Positions 7,391-12,682 of a stretch of DNA of 18,580 nt are shown here, in pieces; position 1 is the stretch's first letter, and every line of letters begins with the position of its first letter. The translations under genes were made by a program, and so were the position numbers. Source of the DNA: CAYFIW01 sp964500645 (GTDB lineage: Bacteria > Chloroflexota > Dehalococcoidia > Lucifugimonadales > UBA826); contig CAZCOH010000027.1 of NCBI GenBank assembly GCA_964500645.1, forward strand, positions 1 through 18,580, given 5' to 3'. The notes beneath the pieces were generated by a model that worked only from the letters and a program-made list of their open reading frames with translations, was not told the DNA's origin and did not search any database.

Positions 7391-8473
7391 ATGAAAATTA
7401 AGACTCCTAAATTCGGACTTAACCGGCATGACACCTCCTCAGTTAGTGCTTACGCGGCTGATGTTGCGAGGGCTGAATCCTTTGGATGGGACGCTGCATT
7501 CCTTCCGGATTCACAGCTAAGAAGACGTGATACTTACGTTCTTCTCTATGCTGCTGCAATCGAGACACAAGAGATTGTTATAGGGCCACTTCTTACTAAT
7601 CCTGTTACCAGGCATCCATCTGTAACTGCTTCAAGCATTTCAACAGTTGCAGAACATGCTCATGCAAGAACTATTATTGCCTGCGGTATCGGTGATACTG
7701 CGGTCAGATTATCGGGATTGAAGCCTGCGAAGATCAATGAACTAAGGGATTCGACGATTCTTTTAAAATCTTTGTTAACAGGCGATCCGGTTGAGATAGG
7801 TTCAGGACGACCATCTGTATTGCCTTTCCGTCAAGACGTTCCGGTGTGGTTAGCTGCAGGAGGGCCGAGGACTTTGGAAATGGCTGGAGGTTGTGCTGAC
7901 GGAGTTTTTATACGTGTTGGAACCAATATTGAGAATATAAAAATAGCCGCTCTAAATATTAATAGAGGGGCTGAGAAATCTGGGAGAGATCCCGCTTCCG
8001 TAAAACTGGGTGCAGTATTTCATACTGTGTTTGTTGAAGAGGAAGGTAAAGCGATGATGATGGGTAAGTCAATGGCGGCTGGATACTATGAATACTCTCC
8101 GATGCTTTTGAAAAATCTCAACATGCATTGGCCTGGACCGCATCCTGATGTAATAAAGGAAGAAGAGGGGATATGGCCCGATTTTCATCATCATACAAAA
8201 CTTGAAGAGAGCGGTAGAGCCGTTGACTTTCTTTCGCCCGAGCATGCCCGTTCATTTGCCTTAATCGGGGATGCAAAATCTATATCAACACAACTCGTCG
8301 AAATCATTTCTGAAGCAAGTGTTTTGGGAATAGATTTTGAATATGTAGTTCTACAACCAATACCCAATCCTCCAACTCCAGATCCTGGTCCGGATTCATA
8401 TTTAGAAAGGGTACCAAAAGAGATCATTTCAGTAGTAAAAAAATCTATTGATTCGGGTAATTTAGACGTTTGA
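7391..8473 (+). CDS. LLM-class flavin/F420-dependent oxidoreductase (MER-like)
   Basis: The 360-residue protein has an ATG start with AGAGGT at 7375-7380. It is a luciferase-fold TIM barrel of the branch related to F420-dependent methylene-tetrahydromethanopterin reductase. LPDSQLRRRDTYVLL (38-52) and NPVTRHP (70-76) are characteristic. GIGDTAV (99-105) and AAGGPRTLEMAG (from about 155) are the cofactor-phosphate region. These enzymes move hydride between reduced F420 or FMN and an organic substrate. Which cofactor and substrate apply here cannot be told. It is only distantly similar to the luciferase-like enzyme at 948-2171. It sits between the Fur-family operon (divergent) and the metal importer (same strand, 170 bases downstream). 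The importer has its own strong promoter, so co-transcription is not needed to explain it. The proline-rich C-terminal segment (NPPTPDPGPD) is common in this subgroup. Confidence 0.85.
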   Translation: MKIKTPKFGLNRHDTSSVSAYAADVARAESFGWDAAFLPDSQLRRRDTYVLLYAAAIETQEIVIGPLLTNPVTRHPSVTASSISTVAEHAHARTIIACGIGDTAVRLSGLKPAKINELRDSTILLKSLLTGDPVEIGSGRPSVLPFRQDVPVWLAAGGPRTLEMAGGCADGVFIRVGTNIENIKIAALNINRGAEKSGRDPASVKLGAVFHTVFVEEEGKAMMMGKSMAAGYYEYSPMLLKNLNMHWPGPHPDVIKEEEGIWPDFHHHTKLEESGRAVDFLSPEHARSFALIGDAKSISTQLVEIISEASVLGIDFEYVVLQPIPNPPTPDPGPDSYLERVPKEIISVVKKSIDSGNLDV

Positions 8474-8505
8474 TTTTTACGATTCGACAAAAAACATATT
8501 GAGGC

Positions 8506-8534
8506 TTGACACCTTTGCAAAATGGCATTATATT
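8506..8534 (+). promoter_or_regulatory. Near-consensus sigma-70 promoter of the zinc-type ABC importer operon
   Basis: TTGACA (8506-8511, perfect -35) is followed by exactly 17 bases and TATATT (8529-8534, five of six match to -10). The predicted transcription start is near 8541, giving a leader of about 100 bases before the substrate-binding-protein ATG at 8644. It is the best promoter in the window. It starts 33 bases after the stop of the upstream oxidoreductase. Confidence 0.75.
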
Positions 8535-8542
8535 TTTAAGAA

Positions 8543-8557
8543 TGAGAATTATTCTCA
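8543..8557 (+). promoter_or_regulatory. Fur/Zur-family operator, perfect 7-1-7 palindrome
   Basis: TGAGAATTATTCTCA is a perfect inverted repeat of seven bases around one central T. The 7-1-7 form with AAT-N-ATT at the centre is the classical layout of Fur, Zur and PerR boxes. It lies immediately after the predicted transcription start, where bound repressor would block initiation. The Fur-family gene at 6348-6797 is the obvious candidate regulator. Which family member binds is inference. Confidence 0.75.
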
Positions 8558-8643
8558 AATAAATTTATTCAAGGGCAGGGCACTATTAGCTCTAGTTACT
8601 TCCATTACTAGGGCCTGTCTAATTGCAATTATAGAGGTGGGCA

Positions 8644-9738
8644 ATGACCAAACTAACCTTCAATCTTTTTTTTCTATTTCTTCTTACATTCGCATTCGCA
8701 TGTGGCTCACCCGAAGAAACTGCAAGTAGTCAGAGTGCCCTGTCCGATGCGTCGGTGGCTACAACTGCGGTCAGCGAGGAAGCTAGAGCTACCATAGCAG
8801 TGATGGGTTCTACATCGATTTTGGCCGATTGGGTAGAGAATGTTGGGGGCGATAGGGTAGAGGTCAAATCTGTTGTACCCGAGGGTGTTGATCCCCATTC
8901 CTATAAACTTGGAGCAAAGGATATTTCGGTCATCAGTGATTCTGATATTGTCTTTGTTGTAGGCCTGGGATATGAGGAAAGCTGGTTGGCGAAATTACTT
9001 TCTAATGATGATGACATTAACCTCGTGGAACTGGGGACATTCATTACTCCTGTAAAGTCTTCCAATGAGCATAGTCACCATGGTCACGGTCATGGAGATG
9101 AGCACGACGAGCATGATGAAGGCGAAGAGCATGACGAGCATGAGAAGCACGACGAGGACGAAGAACACGACGAGCATGATGAAGACGAAGAGCATGACGA
9201 ACATGACTCTGAAAAGAAGTATGATGACCCGCATTTCTGGTTTGATCCTGCACGAGTCGCCATACTCATTGACGTAATTGCATCTGAATTGTCAGCGCTT
9301 GATGCTGCATCTAGTGATTATTACAACCAAAACGCGAACGTTTACAAAGAGAAAGTAAGTGAAATGGATTCGTATGTGATGGCAGAATTTGGTAAAGTCA
9401 CGGGGCGGGCGTTTATGACCACACACGATTCGTTGGCATATTTAGAGGATAAGTATCCTGTCAGTATTGTCGGCTCTATTATTCCGACACTACAGGATAG
9501 TGATCAGTTAAATCCTGCCGACCTTGTTGAGGCGATAGAAACCGTTAAAGAAGAATCAGTTCGGGCGATTCTCGTCGCTGATACAGTGTCAGCCAGATTT
9601 GCCGAAGCGGTCGCTGAGGAAACAGGTGTTAAGGTTGTGACTGGGCTGAATGTTGAAGGTTTGGTCGGCGAGGGTGATACATACATTGAATTTATGAAAA
9701 GGAACGTAAGCCTCATTGTAGAGGCTTTGTCCGACTAA
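8644..9738 (+). CDS. znuA: Zinc-type ABC transporter substrate-binding lipoprotein (ZnuA-like)
   Basis: The 364-residue protein starts at ATG with GAGGTG at 8634-8639. A lipoprotein signal peptide ends at C20 (FAFAC|GS; somewhat atypical lipobox), followed by a Ser/Thr-rich tether. It belongs to the cluster A-I metal-binding family: GSTSILADWVENVGGDRVEV (55-74), DPHSYK with ligand H85, DPHFWFDP with H197, and FMTTHDSLAYL with H261. The three histidines agree with zinc binding as in ZnuA. Between the first two ligands is a His/Asp/Glu loop (about 143-188) with 14 histidines, the usual mark of zinc-specific members and thought to act as a metal scavenging or sensing loop. The late conserved aspartate seen in Mn-binding relatives is not obvious (TGLNVEGL, about 333-340). 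The length exceeds the usual 300-330 because of the loop and tether. It is first in a three-gene operon behind a Fur-type operator. Confidence 0.92.
   Translation: MTKLTFNLFFLFLLTFAFACGSPEETASSQSALSDASVATTAVSEEARATIAVMGSTSILADWVENVGGDRVEVKSVVPEGVDPHSYKLGAKDISVISDSDIVFVVGLGYEESWLAKLLSNDDDINLVELGTFITPVKSSNEHSHHGHGHGDEHDEHDEGEEHDEHEKHDEDEEHDEHDEDEEHDEHDSEKKYDDPHFWFDPARVAILIDVIASELSALDAASSDYYNQNANVYKEKVSEMDSYVMAEFGKVTGRAFMTTHDSLAYLEDKYPVSIVGSIIPTLQDSDQLNPADLVEAIETVKEESVRAILVADTVSARFAEAVAEETGVKVVTGLNVEGLVGEGDTYIEFMKRNVSLIVEALSD
9070..9207 (+). repeat. Repetitive His/Asp/Glu coding region of the zinc-binding protein
   Basis: The segment encodes HSHHGHGHGDEH and then about four imperfect copies of EHDEHDE(G/D)E, with gag/gaa, cac/cat and gac codons. 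Units of roughly 27-36 bp indicate growth by slippage. It also creates long open but meaningless frames on the opposite strand. Confidence 0.85.
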
Positions 9739-9758
9739 ATTAGGAAAGGGTATAACTA

Positions 9759-10547
9759 ATGTCCACTCAGATTATTGATAAACAAGAGTCTGAGTGGGCT
9801 ATTGAATGCTGTGATGTGTGTGTGGAATTCGGTAATCTTCTCGTATTAGATGATGTTACATTTACTGTGGGAAGGGGAGTTTTTACGGCCGTGGTTGGAC
9901 CTAATGGCGGAGGTAAGAGCACTCTTTTCAATGCCTTAGTAGGTGTCCAGGATATCGCTCATGGGGATATTTGGATCAACGGTGTCAAGCCAAATGAGGC
10001 GGGTTCTCGAATAAGTTACGTACCTCAGAGAGAACTCGTTAATTGGAGATTTCCTCTAACTGTAAAAGATGTCGTCGCCCTGGGTCTGCTGAACAACGGT
10101 TCTCTGCTTCAAAAATTAGGATTCGTTGATAGTCCTTTTGTTGAAGAATCCATAAGAAAAGTGGATATGTGGGAGGCTCGAGATCAGTTAGTTAAGAACC
10201 TATCTGGAGGGCAGCGCCAAAGGACATTTATAGCAAGAGCACTTGCTCAAGAATCCGACATATTGCTCCTAGATGAAGCTTTCAGCGGGGTGGATGTGGC
10301 TTCCCAGCATGGGTTGATGGAAGTGCTGAAAGACCTAAGAGATGAAGGCACTACCATACTCCTTTCAACTCACGATCTTAATACTATAGCTGACAGATTT
10401 GACGAAGTAATTTGTCTGAATAGGCATATATGTGCTCATGGTCATGCAGAGTCAGTTTTCACGGAAGCTGTATTAACAGAACTATATGGATCTCACGAAC
10501 TCATGTTTTCAGATCATCGACTAGGAACACATGGGTCCGATGATTGA
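9759..10547 (+). CDS. znuC: Metal ABC transporter ATP-binding protein (ZnuC-like)
   Basis: The 262-residue ATPase starts 20 bases after the substrate-binding protein, with AGGAAAGGG just upstream. Walker A is GPNGGGKST (47-55), the Q-loop PQRE (89-92), the ABC signature LSGGQRQR (148-155), Walker B ILLLDE (168-173) and the H-loop STHD with H205. NWRFPLTVKDVVALG after the Q-loop is typical of the manganese/zinc/iron chelate importer ATPases. A histidine-containing C-terminal tail (SHELMFSDHRLGTHGSDD) is common in ZnuC relatives. It would act on the cytoplasmic face, powering import through the permease encoded next. Its 3' end overlaps the permease start by 17 bases, suggesting translational coupling. 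Confidence 0.93.
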   Translation: MSTQIIDKQESEWAIECCDVCVEFGNLLVLDDVTFTVGRGVFTAVVGPNGGGKSTLFNALVGVQDIAHGDIWINGVKPNEAGSRISYVPQRELVNWRFPLTVKDVVALGLLNNGSLLQKLGFVDSPFVEESIRKVDMWEARDQLVKNLSGGQRQRTFIARALAQESDILLLDEAFSGVDVASQHGLMEVLKDLRDEGTTILLSTHDLNTIADRFDEVICLNRHICAHGHAESVFTEAVLTELYGSHELMFSDHRLGTHGSDD

Positions 10548-11355
10548 TATTTTCCTCGATCCTTTTCAGTATTCTTTTATGGTAAGGGCTTTAATTGCCA
10601 GTGTTATGGTAGGGATAATGTGCCCGCTTCTTGGATCATTCGTTATAAATCGTGAAATGGGATTTATGAGTGATGCTCTTGCTCATGCTGTTATGCCTGG
10701 CATGGTTGCGGCATATGCAATCGGTGTAAGTCCACTGTTTGGTGCGGCTCCCAATGCAATTTTAGTGGCGTTGCTGATTGGGTATTTAGTTCGGAAGACT
10801 AACGTCTCAACTGACACGTCCGTTGGTATACTTTTCGCTACTCTTTTTTCCGTGGGTATGCTAGTGGTGTATCTAGTTGGTGGTATTGCTGTCAGCATAG
10901 AAGAGATTTTGTTGGGTCAAGTCCTTAGTACTTCATCCTCGGATGTTTACGTAACAGTTTCAGCGACGGCTATCCTTTCAGTATTTATGGTGGTGTTTTA
11001 CAAGAGATTTATTTTTATTGGTTTTGACTTCCAAGGTGCTGTTGTTTCAGGGGTACCGGCACAAAAATTAGATTATTTAATGTTGGTACTAATTTCTGTT
11101 GTGATTGTACTAGCCTTGCAGGTGGTAGGGGTGATCTTGGTAGTTGGGATGTTAATCACACCGGCCGCTGCAGCTAGCCTGATAGCTAAGAAATTTGATA
11201 ACGTTGTTATTTTGGCAATTGTTTTCGGGGTCATTTCGGCTCTCGGAGGGCTTTATCTGTCTTATTATTTGAACTTGCCTTCTGGGCCTTCCATCGCGCT
11301 TTTTTCTTCGGGAATTTTTGGCATCGGATTTATCAAGAAAATTATTTACAAATAA
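10531..11355 (+). CDS. znuB: Metal ABC transporter permease (ZnuB-like)
   Basis: The 274-residue membrane protein has about eight hydrophobic helices and the ABC-3 family hallmarks. GSFVINREMGFMSDALAHAVMPG (from about 35) is the conserved first-loop motif (h..r..fm.dalaHa.lpG). VVGVILVVGMLITPAAAASLIA (from about 198) is the second signature, where the ATPase docks. The ATG at 10531 overlaps the ATPase gene by 17 bases; an ATG three codons later (10540) is possible. It forms the cytoplasmic-membrane channel of the zinc-type importer with the two upstream products. No terminator is obvious after its stop; the next gene is the tRNA 221 bases on. Confidence 0.93.
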   Translation: MGPMIDIFLDPFQYSFMVRALIASVMVGIMCPLLGSFVINREMGFMSDALAHAVMPGMVAAYAIGVSPLFGAAPNAILVALLIGYLVRKTNVSTDTSVGILFATLFSVGMLVVYLVGGIAVSIEEILLGQVLSTSSSDVYVTVSATAILSVFMVVFYKRFIFIGFDFQGAVVSGVPAQKLDYLMLVLISVVIVLALQVVGVILVVGMLITPAAAASLIAKKFDNVVILAIVFGVISALGGLYLSYYLNLPSGPSIALFSSGIFGIGFIKKIIYK

Positions 11356-11455
11356 CGAACACTTAATTTTCTATTCGTAGGTTTTAAACTTTTATGATTT
11401 TCCTTGGGTGTTATTAGGAGCTTTTTATAAATTTTCTCAGATTTCCTGTTGATCC

Positions 11456-11484
11456 TTGACGATGTTACGTATGTAAAAGACAAT
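11456..11484 (+). promoter_or_regulatory. Possible promoter for the tRNA gene
   Basis: TTGACG (11456-11461), 17 bases, then GACAAT (11479-11484; four of six) could drive transcription into the tRNA about 90 bases downstream. The 221-base gap after the permease holds nothing else I can name. The weak -10 keeps confidence low. Confidence 0.3.
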
Positions 11485-11576
11485 TACTTCGTTATGAGTA
11501 TTGAGGTTTCGACTTCATTTATTCCGTTTAGTAGAAACTCTTTGTTGGGTTTTATATTGAGGATTACGTATTATTT

Positions 11577-11652
11577 GGGCCCGTAGCTCAGTGGTTAGAG
11601 CGGTCGGCTCATAACCGATTAGTCGCAGGTTCGATCCCTGCCGGGCCCACCA
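11577..11652 (+). tRNA. tRNA with CAU anticodon (elongator Met, or Ile2)
   Basis: A complete 76-base cloverleaf with encoded CCA is visible. The acceptor stem GGGCCCG/CGGGCCC is a perfect 7 bp. The D-arm is GCTC...GAGC, and the anticodon arm GTCGG-CTCATAA-CCGAT has one G-T pair. The T-arm GCAGG-TTCGATC-CCTGC and A73 are standard. It is not the initiator tRNA, since the first base pair is G-C. A CAU anticodon can also belong to tRNA-Ile2, in which lysidine replaces C34. The acceptor and D-arm resemble E. coli Ile2 as much as elongator Met, so I leave the identity open. It is followed only 20 bases later by a protein-coding start. Confidence 0.93.
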
Positions 11653-11658
11653 AACCTT

Positions 11659-11662
11659 GGAG
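11659..11662 (+). promoter_or_regulatory. Ribosome binding site supporting a TTG start after the tRNA
   Basis: GGAG begins six bases after the encoded CCA end of the tRNA and stands 10 bases before TTG at 11673. It supports TTG as start of the YtkA-like gene and implies that the tRNA end and the mRNA start lie on one transcript. Confidence 0.5.
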
Positions 11663-11672
11663 TTAACCAACT

Positions 11673-12212
11673 TTGAAGAAATTCCCTTTTGTTTTACTTT
11701 CCTGCTTAGCTGTGATTGTCGGTCTACTTTACTTGCAGTCGACAACTGTTTTTGCACACGGTGATATGAGGGAAGTTTTTAAAGGTTCTGTCGACGGGTA
11801 TGGGATCTCCGTAAAAACTTTACCTCATGATTTGGCTGTTGGTCAGGTTCATTTCACGATCCAACCTACTGAACTTGAATCGGGGGAACCAATCGTGGAA
11901 GCGCTTGTTACCTTGCTTGTTCATCTTGAAGAAGACGGCTTCCAGTCTCGGGCTGTTAATTCACCTTCTTCCCCTACTATGTATGATGCTAATTTAACTT
12001 TTTATCGAGAAGGGACGTGGGCAGCTGAAGTAAAAATAGAGACTATTCCCGGAAAAGAATCCAGTGTGTACTTTCTTTTGAATGTAAGCGGAGAAAGTAT
12101 CGTGTCTGGAACCGAGGCGGGCTTGTTTTTCATATTCGTATTTGCAGTATTAGTTTTTGGTACTGTTTTTCTCATATTCAGGTACAGGCCCAAGACGAGT
12201 CGGGTAGACTGA
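11673..12212 (+). CDS. Secreted membrane-anchored YtkA-like domain protein
   Basis: The 179-residue protein starts at TTG (11673) and has a classic signal peptide: KK, a hydrophobic core and predicted cleavage TTVFA|HGD. The mature protein would begin with histidine. A beta-rich extracytoplasmic domain follows (YGISVKTLPHDLAVGQVHFTI, then GEPIVEALVTLLV, then ANLTFYREGTWAAEVKI), which reads like the YtkA/FixH-type immunoglobulin-like fold. A C-terminal transmembrane helix (149-169) with a short basic tail (RYRPKTSRVD) anchors it with the domain outside. YtkA-like domains often occur with copper or respiratory-oxidase assembly genes, but none are adjacent here. A metal role is possible because of the exposed N-terminal His and H-containing strands. 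Its stop is one base from the stop of the convergent lipoprotein gene. Confidence 0.7.
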   Translation: MKKFPFVLLSCLAVIVGLLYLQSTTVFAHGDMREVFKGSVDGYGISVKTLPHDLAVGQVHFTIQPTELESGEPIVEALVTLLVHLEEDGFQSRAVNSPSSPTMYDANLTFYREGTWAAEVKIETIPGKESSVYFLLNVSGESIVSGTEAGLFFIFVFAVLVFGTVFLIFRYRPKTSRVD

Positions 12213-12213
12213 T

Positions 12214-12588
12214 CTAGTGTAAACGACCATTTTGGGATTCAATATCCTCGACCATAGAAGCATTAAATTTCTCGCCGTTTTCGTAATACGTAATTACTAC
12301 CGGATCTCCGATCAACATATGTTGCCTCATATGAGATGGGGTGAATGAACCGATAGAACCTTTGACTTCAAAACGCATTAATTCCCCTGAATTTGTCTCA
12401 ATTTCGAACCAGTCGACAGTAAGCAGATTTGCTGCGGACACATTGGTTACATATCCTTCTATTATTTTTTCGTTTTGTGTTTGGTCAGATTGTGTACACG
12501 AAGTAAAAATCAGCAATGCCATGACGAATATAGTGTAGAAGCTGTTACTCATAAAAATCTTATTTACACAACTATTGTTTGTTGGCAT
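12214..12588 (-). CDS. Small lipoprotein with OB-fold-like domain, function unknown
   Basis: The frame encodes 124 residues from ATG 12588, or 112 from an internal ATG at 12552. Neither has a clear ribosome site. I keep the longer form because it provides a lysine in the n-region. A hydrophobic segment ends in LLIFTSC with lipid-anchor candidate C31. The mature part (IIEGYVTNVSAANLLTVDWFEI, then GELMRFEVKG, TPSHMRQHMLIGDPVVITYY, ASMVEDIE) has the alternating beta pattern of a small barrel, like OB-fold proteins. I do not recognise a named family with certainty. It is convergent with the YtkA-like gene, leaving one base between stops, and divergent from the large VWA-like gene. Confidence 0.62.
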   Translation of the reverse strand: MPTNNSCVNKIFMSNSFYTIFVMALLIFTSCTQSDQTQNEKIIEGYVTNVSAANLLTVDWFEIETNSGELMRFEVKGSIGSFTPSHMRQHMLIGDPVVITYYENGEKFNASMVEDIESQNGRLH

Positions 12589-12631
12589 TAATGATCTGAT
12601 ATTTTTGTCGTAAAAGTGAACTCGTTTCTCA

Positions 12632-12658
12632 TTGACCAGAAGGCGGATGGTCTCTAAT
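12632..12658 (+). promoter_or_regulatory. Possible promoter of the VWA/Ig-like gene
   Basis: TTGACC (12632-12637) is followed by TCTAAT (12653-12658, five of six) after a short 15-base spacer, ahead of a strong GGAGGT ribosome site (12672-12677) and ATG 12683. The spacer is shorter than ideal. Confidence 0.35.
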
Positions 12659-12682
12659 TTCTAAAGTGGACGGAGGTACCAA

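Noticed and set aside
8499..8729. Open frame starting inside the importer promoter and overlapping the substrate-binding protein
   Set aside because: It begins within the -35 region and runs out of frame through the signal peptide of the real gene.
8995..9253. Two long minus-strand open frames, one rich in His/Arg and one very hydrophobic, opposite the zinc-binding protein
   Set aside because: They are by-products of the repetitive His/Asp/Glu codons of the real gene on the plus strand, with no ribosome sites.
11354..11378. Possible hairpin ACGAA...TTCGT after the permease stop
   Set aside because: Five-pair AT-rich stem with a 15-base loop and no T-run directly after it; not a convincing terminator.
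11515..11757. Minus-strand frame across the tRNA with a WWARQGSNLRLIGYEPTALTT-like peptide
   Set aside because: This is the well-known spurious peptide obtained by translating the reverse strand of a tRNA gene.
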